Source: Rhizobiaceae bacterium (GTDB lineage Bacteria; Pseudomonadota; Alphaproteobacteria; Rhizobiales; Rhizobiaceae). From it: a DNA stretch of 64,000 bases. Under the pieces are notes generated by a model, which was given only the letters and a program-made list of their open reading frames with translations, was not told where the DNA came from and made no database searches. The stretch covers positions 62,001 to 126,000 of the forward strand of contig CAJPFN010000005.1 of the NCBI GenBank assembly GCA_905339215.1, given 5' to 3'. Made by a program: the position numbers and the translations under genes. Numbering within the stretch: position 1 is the first letter of the stretch; each line of letters opens with the position of its first letter. Shown here in pieces: positions 47,390-55,070 of this stretch.

Positions 47390-47827
47390 GTGGCCGGTCC
47401 CGAGAAGGCAGTGCCGCGCTCGGTCCTGTTCATGTGCGGCATGAACTCCGTGCGCTCGCCGGTCGCCGAACAGCTGGCGCGGCGCTTGCTGCCGGAAACC
47501 ACCTTCATCGCCTCGGCCGGCGTGCGCGCCGGCGAGCGCGACCCGTTCGTCGACAAGGTGCTCGCCGAGGAGGGCCTCGCGCTCGGCGATAGGCTGCCCC
47601 GCACGATCGACGAACTCGAGGACGACTATTTCGACCTGATCGTGACGCTGTCGCCGCAGGCGCACCATGTCGCGCTCGAACTGACGCGGTCGATCGCCGT
47701 CGAGGTCGAGTACTGGCCGACGCCCGACCCGACGACCGTGACCGGCTCGCGCGAGCAGATCATCGCCGCCTACCGCGACATGCGCGATCGCCTGAAGGCG
47801 CGGATCGCCCGGCGCTTCGGCGGCTGA
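47390..47827 (+). CDS. low-molecular-weight protein tyrosine phosphatase/arsenate reductase-like protein
   Basis: A 145-residue LMW-PTP-fold enzyme. The P-loop C-x5-R is CGMNSVRS with Cys16 and Arg22, followed by SPVAEQLARRL; the acid Asp in the TPDPT loop is present near residue 112. The start is GTG at 47390, two bases after the UPF0262 stop, so translation is probably coupled. Members of this alphaproteobacterial group lie regularly upstream of infA. It could dephosphorylate tyrosine or act as an arsenate reductase; no ars genes are near, so the phosphatase is more likely. Confidence 0.88.
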   Translation: MAGPEKAVPRSVLFMCGMNSVRSPVAEQLARRLLPETTFIASAGVRAGERDPFVDKVLAEEGLALGDRLPRTIDELEDDYFDLIVTLSPQAHHVALELTRSIAVEVEYWPTPDPTTVTGSREQIIAAYRDMRDRLKARIARRFGG

Positions 47828-47855
47828 GACGTGCCGATCGCGGCGACAAGCGCTG

Positions 47856-47882
47856 TTCACAAGCCCGCCGATATCATATAGG
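47856..47882 (+). promoter_or_regulatory. candidate promoter of infA
   Basis: TTCACA (47856) and TATAGG (47877) are a possible -35/-10 pair with a 15-bp gap, in an AT-richer stretch (GATATCATATAGG) about 50 bases before infA. Spacing is short, so this is tentative. Confidence 0.3.
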
Positions 47883-47932
47883 TTCCGCGCCAATTCGGCC
47901 GCGGCCGGAAAATCACCAAGCAAAGGTATCGA

Positions 47933-48151
47933 ATGCCGAAGGAAGAAGTCCTCGAGTTCCCGGGCGTGGTCACCGAACTCCTGCCGAACGCCATGTTCCG
48001 CGTGAAGCTCGAAAACGAGCACGAGATCATCGCGCACACCGCGGGCCGGATGCGCAAGAACCGCATCCGCGTGCTGACCGGCGACAAGGTCCTGGTCGAG
48101 ATGACGCCCTATGACCTGACCAAGGGCCGGATCACCTACCGCTTCAAGTGA
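47933..48151 (+). CDS. infA: translation initiation factor IF-1
   Basis: A 72-residue OB-fold protein that binds the ribosomal A site at initiation. The sequence [34 protein letters not shown] and [35 protein letters not shown] pattern is the universal IF-1 one. AAAGG sits seven bases before the ATG. It is downstream of the phosphatase by 105 bp with a likely own promoter, and upstream of maf. Confidence 0.99.
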
Positions 48152-48194
48152 GCCACGGGCCGCGCCGCCGTCGGCCCCTTGCGACGGAAAGAAG

Positions 48195-48824
48195 ATGAGC
48201 GTCTTCGAGAAGCTGGTGCTCGCGTCGGGCTCGCCACGGCGCATCGAACTCCTGCAGCAGGCCGGCATCGAGCCCGGCCGCCTCTTTCCCGCCGACGTCG
48301 ACGAGACGCCGCTGCGCGCCGAGCATCCGCGCTCGCTCGCCAAGCGCCTGTCGCGCGCCAAGGCCGAGAAGGCGGCCGCAGCGCTCGCCGGCGACGCCGA
48401 TGCGCAGGGCGCGTTCATCCTCGCCGCCGACACCGTGGTGGCGGTCGGCCGGCGCATCCTGCCCAAGGCGGAACTGCTCGACGACGCGTCGAACTGCCTC
48501 AGGCTGCTGTCGGGCCGCACCCACCGCGTCTATACCGGCGTCTGCCTGGTGACGCCGTCGGGCAAGATCCGCCAGAAGCTGGTCGAGACCAAGGTGCGCT
48601 TCAAGCGCCTGTCGCGCGAGGAGCTGGAATCCTACATCGCCTCCGGCGAATGGCGCGGCAAGGCGGGCGGCTACGCCGTCCAGGGCCTCGCCGGCGCCTT
48701 CGTCGTCAAGCTGGTCGGTTCCTACACCAACGTCGTCGGCCTGCCGCTTTACGAGACCGTCGGCCTGCTCACCGCCGAGGGCTTCCCCGTCCATTTCGGC
48801 TGGCTGTCCGGTCCCGGGATCTGA
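48195..48824 (+). CDS. Maf-like nucleotide pyrophosphatase
   Basis: A 209-residue Maf/HAM1-superfamily protein that hydrolyses non-canonical nucleotides such as dTTP/UTP analogues. Marks: [14 protein letters not shown] at the start, [39 protein letters not shown] and the end region [18 protein letters not shown]. Length is normal. It lies 43 bp after infA and 2 bp before yacG, so the three are one unit. Confidence 0.95.
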   Translation: MSVFEKLVLASGSPRRIELLQQAGIEPGRLFPADVDETPLRAEHPRSLAKRLSRAKAEKAAAALAGDADAQGAFILAADTVVAVGRRILPKAELLDDASNCLRLLSGRTHRVYTGVCLVTPSGKIRQKLVETKVRFKRLSREELESYIASGEWRGKAGGYAVQGLAGAFVVKLVGSYTNVVGLPLYETVGLLTAEGFPVHFGWLSGPGI

Positions 48825-48826
48825 GC

Positions 48827-49027
48827 ATGGACGGCGCGGCGAAGGTCACCCCGCTGAGACCGCGGCGGCCCTGCCCGGAATGCGGCAAGCCGTCGGCACG
48901 CGAGACCTATCCGTTCTGCTCGCCGCGCTGCAAGGATGTCGACCTGAACCGCTGGCTGTCGGGCAGCTACGTCATCGCCGCGACCGAGGAAGAGGTCGTG
49001 CCCGACCGGGACGTCAGCCAGGACTGA
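48827..49027 (+). CDS. yacG: DNA gyrase inhibitor YacG
   Basis: A 66-residue zinc-binding protein that inhibits gyrase in Escherichia coli. The zinc site CPECGK and [16 protein letters not shown] (C4 type) is complete; the tail is acidic, as in the family. The ATG at 48827 is 2 bp after the maf stop, so it is co-translated. The gene is missed as a separate short reading frame unless searched for. It is the last gene of the conserved housekeeping block. Confidence 0.95.
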   Translation: MDGAAKVTPLRPRRPCPECGKPSARETYPFCSPRCKDVDLNRWLSGSYVIAATEEEVVPDRDVSQD

Positions 49028-49100
49028 CGCCGTCCGGACGCGGCCGGCGCGAAGCCGTGTCGCGTGAGCCGCCCGCTCAGGCTGCACCTTTCCCTGCCCC

Positions 49101-52100
49101 TCAGAACTCTCCGTAGGCGGCGATGAACGCAGCGATCTGCTGCGCATTCAGCGCCTCGACCTGCGGCGTCGTGATCGCCTGCAGCTGCGCCTGCGTGAGG
49201 CCCTGGATGGCGGTGGCCGACAGGCCCGGAATGGCGCCGGCGCTAATCGCCGCGATGTCGTCGGTGGAGAAGGCGGCGAGGTCGGCCGCACCAAGCGCTG
49301 CAATCTGCTCGGCGGTCATCGCCGCGACCTGCGCCGGCGTCAGCGCCTCGATCTGTTCGCTGCTCATCGCGATCAGCTGGGCCGGCGCCAGGCCGATGAT
49401 CGCCTTCGGCTCGAGCGCGGCGACCTGTTCAGTCGTCAGGGCAGTGATCCTCTCCGTGCCGAGCGAGGCGAGCTGCAACGCGTTCAGCGCGCCGACCTGC
49501 AGGTTCGACAGGCTGGCGAGCTGCGGCGCGGTCAAGGCCCTCAGCTGATGGAAGGTCAGCCGCGAGACCTGCTCGGCCTTCAGCGCACCGAGCTGCTCGA
49601 GCGTCATTGCCTCGACATTCGCCGGCGACAGGCCCTGCAGCGCGCTGGCGCCGATCGCGGCAATGTCGGCCGCAGAGAACGTCTCCAGTGCGGCCGTCGT
49701 CAGCGCGCCGATCTGCGTCGACGTCAGGGCGGCGATCTGCATCGTCGACAGGGCATCGACCTGGAGCGGCGTCAGCGCGGTCACCTGCGCGGTCGTCAGC
49801 CCGGCCACCGCGTTGGTGTTCAGAGCCGCCACCTGTGCCGGCTCCAACGCCGCCACGCGGTCGATCGCGAGCGCCGCGACCTGCGTCGCGGTCAATGCCG
49901 AGACCTGCGTGGCCGACAGCGCGCTCACCTGCGAAAGGGTCAGCGCCGCCACCTGGGCAGGCTTTAGTGCCGCGACCTGCCCGGCTGTCAGCGCCGAGAT
50001 CTGCTCCAGGCTGAACGCCGCGATGTTCTCCTCCGACAGGCCGCCGATCGCCGCCGTGCCGATCGCGGCGATCTCGGCGTCCGAGAAGGTCTCGAGAGCG
50101 GCGGCACCGAGCGCGCCGAGCTGCGCGCTGGTCAACGCGCCGATCTGCGCGGTCGACAACGTGTCGATCTGGCTGACCGAGAGCGCCGCGACCTGATCGG
50201 CGGTCAGGCCGGCGATGGCGCGCGTGCTCAGCGCCGCGATCTGCTCGTTGGAGAAGGCGGCGAGCGCCTCGGTGCCGAGCAAGGAGACCTGCGTCGCCCC
50301 CAGCGCGGCGATCTGCGTCGTCGACAGCGCGTCGCGCTGTGCCGGAGTCAACGCCACGATCTGGCCGGGCTTCAGCGCCGCGACCTGCGCAGCCGTCAGT
50401 GACGCGACCTGGTCGAGCCCGAGTGCGGCGATCCTGTCGCCCGCCATCCCGCCGAGCGCGGCCGGCGTGATCGCGGCGATGTCGGCAGGCGAGAAGGCCG
50501 CCAGCGCGTCCGCGCCCAGTTCGCCGACCTGCGCCGCGGTCAGCGCGCCGATCTGCGCGGTGGACAAGGCGTCGACCTGGGAGGGCGACAGCGCCGCGAC
50601 ATGGGCCGTGGTCAGGCCGGCGACAGCCTTGACGTTGAGGGCCGCGATCTGGTCCGTCGTCAGCGCCGCCACGATTTCGACGCTCGTTGCGGCGACCTGG
50701 GTAGAGGTCAGGGAACCGATCTGGTCGACCGTCAGATTGGCGACCTGCGGGGCGGTGAAGGCCGCCACCTGGACGGGCTTCAGCGCCGCGATCTGCGCCT
50801 TTGTCAGCGCCGCGACCTGGTCGGAAGAGAGGGAGGCAATCGTCGTCTCGTCGATCCCGGATACCGCCGTCGCGGTGATCGCGGCAATGTCGGCTGCCGA
50901 GAACGTCGCCAGTTCCTGTGCACCGAGCGCGCCGACCTGGCGCGCGTTCAGCCTGGCGATCTGGGTCGAGGTCAACGCTTCGGCCTGTGCCGTGCTCAGC
51001 GCGCCCATCTGCGCCGCCGTCAGGCCGGCGACCGCGCCGACGCTCAGCGCCGCGACCTGCTCGGTGGAGAGGGCCTGGATCGCCTCGACGCTCATCGATG
51101 CGACCTGCGTCGACGACAGCGCCTTGACCTGCGCAGCCGACAGCACGCTGGCCTGCGAAGGGCCGAGCGCGGCGGCTTGCGCCGCCTTGAGCGCTGCGAT
51201 CTGCGTCGCGGTCAACGCAGCGACCTGCTCCGCGGTGAGGGCGGCAACGTTGGCGGCCGACAGGCCGGTGATGGCCGCAGGTTTGATCGCCGCGATGTCG
51301 GCGTCCGAGAAGGTGGCGAGCGCCGATGCATCGAGCGCGGCAATCTGGCTCGAGCCGAGCGCCCCGATCTGCGCCGTCGACAGGGTGTCGACCTGCTCGA
51401 GGCCCATCGCGGCGATCTGCGCCGGCGTCAGGCCGGCGATGCCCTTGGCGCTGAAGGCGGCGACCTGCTCCGGCGAAAGAGATGAGATCTTCTCGGGTCC
51501 GATCGCGGCGACCTGCGAGCCGGCGAGTGTCCTCACCTGCGAGACGGTCAACGCCGCCATCTGCTCGGCCGTCAGCGCCGCGACCTGGGTGGGCTTCAGC
51601 GCCGCGACCTGCGAGGAGGTCAGCGCCGAAACCTGTTCCGTCGTCAACGCAGCGACGCTCGCCGCCGTCAGCCCGCCGATGGCAGTCGGCTTGATCGCCG
51701 CGATATCGGCCGCGGCGAAGGTCTCAAGCGCGGCCTCGCCGAGCGCCGCAATCTGGTTCGAGGCCAGCGCCCCGATCTGGGCGGCGGTCAGCGCGTCGAC
51801 TTGGATCGGCGTCATCGCCGAGATCTGCGCCGGTGTCAGGCCGGAGATGCCCTTCGCACTCAAGGCGGCGATCTGCTCCGTCGACAACGCCGCGACCTTT
51901 TCGGTGCCGAGCGCGGCGGCCTGCGCCCCGCTCAGCGTCCGCACCTGCGCGACTGTGAGCGCGCCGGTCTGCTCGGCCGTCAGCGCCGCGACCTGCGTGG
52001 TCTTCATCGCGGCCAACTGCGCCGTGGTCAGTGCCGCGACCTGTTCGAGGCTGAGGGCGGCGATGCCGTCGGGGGTCAGGCCGAGAATGGCCGCCGGCTT

Positions 52101-53177
52101 GATCGCCGCGATGTCGGCTGTGGAGAAGGTGGCGAGCGCCGCCTCGCCGAGCGCCGCGAAGTGCTTGGCCGCCAGCGCGCCGACCTGCGCCGATGTCAGC
52201 GCGCCGGCCTGGTCGACGCTGAGGGCGCCGACCTGCGCCGCGGTGAGGCCGGGTACGGCCTTGACGCTCAGCGCCGCGATCTGGTCCGTGGAGAAGGCAG
52301 CGATGCGATCGGTTCCGAGCGCGGCGAGCTGCGCCGAGGTCAACGCGCCGACCTGGGCGGTCGACAGGGCGACGACATGGTCGGTCGTCAACGCGGCCAC
52401 CTGGGTGGGGCGCATGGCCGCAACCTGGGCAGGCGTCAGGGCGGAGATCTGTTCGACGGTCAGCTCCGCGACCGCGGCGACGGCAATCCCGGCGATCGAC
52501 GTCGGCTTGATCGCAGCCATCTTGGCGGCCGAAAACGTCGCCAGCGCCTCGCTGCTCAGCACCGCGATCTGGGTGGAGTTCATCGCGCCGATCTGCACGG
52601 CGGACAACGCGCCGACCTGCGCCGTCGACAGTGCGCCCGCCTGGCTCGGTTTCAGCGCCGCCACCTGTGCGGCCGTCAGCGCACCGATCTGGTCGAGGCT
52701 CAGCGCGGCAATGCCGGCGGTCGTCATGCCAGGGATGGCCGTCGGCTTCAGCGCCGCGATGTCGGCGGTCGAGAAGGTCTGCAGGGCTTCCACCGTCAGC
52801 GCCGCGACCTGCCGCGAACTGAGGCTGGCGACCTGCGTCGCGGTCAGCGCCTCGGCCTGGTCGGCGTCGAGCGCGGCGATCTGGGTGTTGGCGAGCGCTG
52901 CCACCTGCGCCGGGAGCAGGCCCGAGATCCGGTCCGTGCCGAGCACGGCGATCTGGTCGACGGTCAGTCCGACGATCGCGGCCGGCGAGATCGCGCTCAC
53001 CTGGGAGGTCGTCAGCGCGGCGACGCTTCCGGTCTGCAAGGCCCCGACCTGGGTCGACGACAGCGCTTTCACCTGCGTGGTCGACAGTTCGGCGACGTCT
53101 TCCTCGGTCCAGGCGGCGATGGCCGCCGCGGAGAGGGCGCGGATCTGGCTGACGGTCAGCGAAGAGATGGTCGACAT
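49101..53177 (-). CDS. giant octapeptide-repeat protein
   Basis: A 1358-residue protein built almost wholly of octads with consensus (V/I)-A-A-L-(S/T)-x-x-Q. By counting, it consists of a 3-residue start, 16 octads, one 10-octad unit, eight units of exactly 17 octads (136 residues), and a 59-residue end (six octads plus AAF-type tail AAYGEF). Each unit opens with a variant octad such as LATFSAAD-IAAIKPxA-IxGL, lacking Gln. There is no signal peptide, no Cys and little charge. S/T-x-x-Q resembles a helix N-cap box, so a solenoid of short helices is one model; a beta-solenoid is another. The ATG at 53177 has GGGAGA just upstream; the 67-codon upstream extension lacks repeats. Function is unknown; surface or secreted adhesin-like use is only a guess. 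Confidence 0.85.
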   Translation of the reverse strand: MSTISSLTVSQIRALSAAAIAAWTEEDVAELSTTQVKALSSTQVGALQTGSVAALTTSQVSAISPAAIVGLTVDQIAVLGTDRISGLLPAQVAALANTQIAALDADQAEALTATQVASLSSRQVAALTVEALQTFSTADIAALKPTAIPGMTTAGIAALSLDQIGALTAAQVAALKPSQAGALSTAQVGALSAVQIGAMNSTQIAVLSSEALATFSAAKMAAIKPTSIAGIAVAAVAELTVEQISALTPAQVAAMRPTQVAALTTDHVVALSTAQVGALTSAQLAALGTDRIAAFSTDQIAALSVKAVPGLTAAQVGALSVDQAGALTSAQVGALAAKHFAALGEAALATFSTADIAAIKPAAILGLTPDGIAALSLEQVAALTTAQLAAMKTTQVAALTAEQTGALTVAQVRTLSGAQAAALGTEKVAALSTEQIAALSAKGISGLTPAQISAMTPIQVDALTAAQIGALASNQIAALGEAALETFAAADIAAIKPTAIGGLTAASVAALTTEQVSALTSSQVAALKPTQVAALTAEQMAALTVSQVRTLAGSQVAAIGPEKISSLSPEQVAAFSAKGIAGLTPAQIAAMGLEQVDTLSTAQIGALGSSQIAALDASALATFSDADIAAIKPAAITGLSAANVAALTAEQVAALTATQIAALKAAQAAALGPSQASVLSAAQVKALSSTQVASMSVEAIQALSTEQVAALSVGAVAGLTAAQMGALSTAQAEALTSTQIARLNARQVGALGAQELATFSAADIAAITATAVSGIDETTIASLSSDQVAALTKAQIAALKPVQVAAFTAPQVANLTVDQIGSLTSTQVAATSVEIVAALTTDQIAALNVKAVAGLTTAHVAALSPSQVDALSTAQIGALTAAQVGELGADALAAFSPADIAAITPAALGGMAGDRIAALGLDQVASLTAAQVAALKPGQIVALTPAQRDALSTTQIAALGATQVSLLGTEALAAFSNEQIAALSTRAIAGLTADQVAALSVSQIDTLSTAQIGALTSAQLGALGAAALETFSDAEIAAIGTAAIGGLSEENIAAFSLEQISALTAGQVAALKPAQVAALTLSQVSALSATQVSALTATQVAALAIDRVAALEPAQVAALNTNAVAGLTTAQVTALTPLQVDALSTMQIAALTSTQIGALTTAALETFSAADIAAIGASALQGLSPANVEAMTLEQLGALKAEQVSRLTFHQLRALTAPQLASLSNLQVGALNALQLASLGTERITALTTEQVAALEPKAIIGLAPAQLIAMSSEQIEALTPAQVAAMTAEQIAALGAADLAAFSTDDIAAISAGAIPGLSATAIQGLTQAQLQAITTPQVEALNAQQIAAFIAAYGEF
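49281..52544 (-). repeat. eight tandem 408-bp units
   Basis: Eight copies of a 408-bp unit, each coding for 17 octapeptides, lie head to tail with no spacer (8 x 408 = 3264 bases). Copies differ at many third positions and at some residues, so they are old duplications, not recent. The unit begins at the codons for LATFSAA/LETFSA-like octads. The octads themselves form a 24-bp minor period. Confidence 0.85.
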
Positions 53178-53501
53178 TCTCCCGGGCGCTCCCGATGTTC
53201 TCCGCGCTTGGCCTCGCCGGCCGGGAAGCGGCCGAAGGCAATCCCCGACGGTGATTCCGTCCATAGTCGGCGGGGCTTGTCCGAGCCTGTGCTGGCGGGT
53301 CGCGCGCCTTTGCCGCGGAAGGGCCGCCGACAAGCGGGGACGACCAGAAGCAGGACGGGGCCCGAATGCATCCACCACTCCGATGGTCTATGGATTGCTG
53401 CGAGTTCCCGGGCGGTCTGACTCTCACAGCGATGGACCGTTCGGTAGGCTGGCGCTGCGAGGCACCCGGTGCGGCCTGACCCGCACTCAGATCGACTGAT
53501 G
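53178..53501. other. gene-free stretch upstream of the octad-repeat gene
   Basis: No supported gene was found. Open frames here are short extensions or shadows without repeats or recognisable domains. The stretch carries the promoter side of the giant gene (reading leftwards) and runs up to the left end of an IS3-family remnant. Confidence 0.5.
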
Positions 53502-53650
53502 TGTCCTCCCCACTTCATGGACGACGTCTGAAGAAACGCAGACTGCATTCCGAACTCGCCTATCTCAGACCACAGCAGTTCGAGGATCAGCACGCCAGCC
53601 TACGGGACAATTCCGACCCCTGATGCGTCCACCAACAAGGGCGCAGTCCA
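53502..53650 (+). mobile_element. IS3-family (IS150-like) remnant with both ends
   Basis: Left end TGTCCTCCCCACTTCATGGAC at 53502 and right end, which read on the minus strand is TGGACTGCGCCC..., at 53627-53650. As I recall the IS150 end (TGTACTGCACCC...), the right end agrees at 19 of 24 positions. Between them only the last part of OrfB survives. This looks like an internally deleted element of about 149 bp. No target duplication was evident. Confidence 0.55.
53522..53623 (+). pseudogene. C-terminal fragment of an IS3-family transposase (OrfB)
   Basis: A 33-codon fragment reading RRLKKRRLHSELAYLRPQQF and ending in a TGA. RRLHS-x-L-x-YL-x-P-x-x-F is the conserved C-terminus of IS3-family OrfB integrases. 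The catalytic DDE part and OrfA are missing, so it is non-functional. Confidence 0.6.
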
Positions 53651-53798
53651 GTAGGCGGGGACAAATTGCACACCTTTCGCCGTCTTGCGAAGAAATTTCC
53701 CCGCAAAATCAATCGCCGGGCGTTTTTTGTCCCTCCCGTTCATCCCCCTCCCGAAAAGCCGGCAGTAGAATCGGCGCAGGTTGTCGCGGAGGCCCGGA

Positions 53799-54248
53799 AT
53801 GGACGGCGGATGGCGAAACGGAGGGATGCTGCTGAAGATCGCGGCGCTGCTCGTCTCGCTGTCGCTCGTCGCCGAGCGCGCCGCCGGCCGCTCGCTCCCC
53901 GTACGCTTCCTCGTGCTCGCGATCCTGCGCCGTGCGGAATCCGTGGCGACGGCCTTCGTCGCCGCAACGGCAGAGTCGGCAGGCGCGACCGCGGACGATT
54001 TCCCGTGGCTCGACGACATAGCGGAAAGCGGCGCCAGTCCGCTCGACGCCGCCTGGCTTGCCCTGCGCTTCCGCCTGCTCGCCGAAATCCTCGAGCTGTG
54101 CCGCGCGGCCGGCCGTTCCGGCAACCGAGCCGGCTACACTGACGGCAACACGTCCGCCAACCGTGCGCCGCATCCGGCGACACAACTCCCCATCCTGCTG
54201 CTGGTCTTTTCCGCCCGCCGAAGGCTGCCGATTCACGATACCTCGTGA
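53799..54248 (+). CDS. hypothetical protein
   Basis: A 149-residue protein not assigned to a named family. The first third is hydrophobic (LLKIAALLVSLSLVAERAAG), then LPVRFLVLAILRRAESVATAFVAA, suggesting membrane association; the middle has SPLDAAWLALRFRLLAEILEL; the end is disordered with a second hydrophobic patch (LPILLLVF). GGAGG lies seven bases before the ATG at 53799; a start 18 bases upstream is weaker. It follows the IS remnant and is convergent with the PaiB-like gene. The hydrophobic-plus-Arg pattern looks conserved in rhizobia, but no role is known. Confidence 0.55.
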   Translation: MDGGWRNGGMLLKIAALLVSLSLVAERAAGRSLPVRFLVLAILRRAESVATAFVAATAESAGATADDFPWLDDIAESGASPLDAAWLALRFRLLAEILELCRAAGRSGNRAGYTDGNTSANRAPHPATQLPILLLVFSARRRLPIHDTS

Positions 54249-54324
54249 CCCGGGCGGACACCCGAACAAAACCCGAAGCCGGACCTGGTCGAACGGCGAC
54301 GATCGATGCCGCCGCCCGGCCTTC

Positions 54325-54957
54325 TCAGCGCGGCGGGGCGGGAATCATCGCGGCGACCGCGCGGTCGCTTTCGCGCTCGCTGGCCGCAAGGCCTGCGGCG
54401 ACGCCGGCGCGGTCGGCTTCCGGCCGGTTCTGGCTCATCTTGCGTTTGCCTTCGACACGCGTGATCGGGATGCGCACGCCGACGATGCCGCGCAGCTGCG
54501 CCCGTATGAAGGCTTCCGGTGCGTCGCTCACCGCCCAGGACTCGGCGCGCGATGCCTCGTGGAGGTCGGTGAGCCGGGAAACCACGTCGCGCAGCCGCTG
54601 CTCGTCCTCGTAGAACTCGACCGGGCCGTAGGCGTGCACGGCGACGTAGTTCCAGGTCGGCACGACCTTGCCGTGCTCGCGCTTGGCCGCATACCAAGAC
54701 GGCGTCACATAGGCGTCAGGCCCGGAATAGACGGCCAGCGCCTCGCCGGTCGGCGCAAGTGTCCACTGCGGGTTGGCCTTCGCCATGTGGCCGTGGAGAA
54801 CGCCTAGCTCGCCCTCCGCCTCATCGAGGAAGAGCGGCAGCGGCGTCGCCACGAGGCCTTCGGCGGTCGCAGTGACAAGCGTCGCCAGCCGCACCTCGCG
54901 CATGATCCGGCGCAGTTCGGACGGGTCGTCTTCGCGGAAGGCGGGGGGCGTGTACAT
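54325..54957 (-). CDS. FMN-binding negative transcriptional regulator, PaiB-like
   Basis: A 210-residue PaiB-family split-barrel flavin-binding protein. Marks: MYTPPAFREDDPSELRRIMRE at the start, HMAKANPQW, SGPDAYVTPSWYAAKREHGKVVPTWNYVAVHAYG and RAQLRGIVGVRIPITRVEGKRKMSQNR at the end, which are all characteristic. In Bacillus the PaiAB pair affects sporulation and enzyme synthesis; here no PaiA-like acetyltransferase is adjacent. It is convergent with the hypothetical gene and faces away from the YcaQ-like gene. Role in this organism is unknown. Confidence 0.92.
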   Translation of the reverse strand: MYTPPAFREDDPSELRRIMREVRLATLVTATAEGLVATPLPLFLDEAEGELGVLHGHMAKANPQWTLAPTGEALAVYSGPDAYVTPSWYAAKREHGKVVPTWNYVAVHAYGPVEFYEDEQRLRDVVSRLTDLHEASRAESWAVSDAPEAFIRAQLRGIVGVRIPITRVEGKRKMSQNRPEADRAGVAAGLAASERESDRAVAAMIPAPPR

Positions 54958-55070
54958 CGAAAAGTCCGGTGTGGTCTGGCCGAGGAAGACCCCGACGGTA
55001 TCACCTCCGGGGAAAAAGGCATTCTGTCAGCCCGATCGGCACCTCTTGGGCCAGCCAGCAGGAGCCCTGC

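Noticed and set aside
49281-52544. Direct repeats that might suggest CRISPR
   Set aside because: Units are 408 bp, contiguous and coding. There are no short identical repeats with unique spacers and no cas genes.
50215-53499. Long plus-strand open frames (1094 and 539 codons) opposite the octad-repeat gene
   Set aside because: They are the antisense reading of a repetitive, GC-rich gene. Their sequences are Arg/Ala/Ser-rich shadows without a family, while the minus-strand reading gives perfect octads and a ribosome site.
53156-53593. 145-codon minus-strand frame upstream of the repeat gene
   Set aside because: It crosses the IS remnant and has no ribosome site or recognisable domain.
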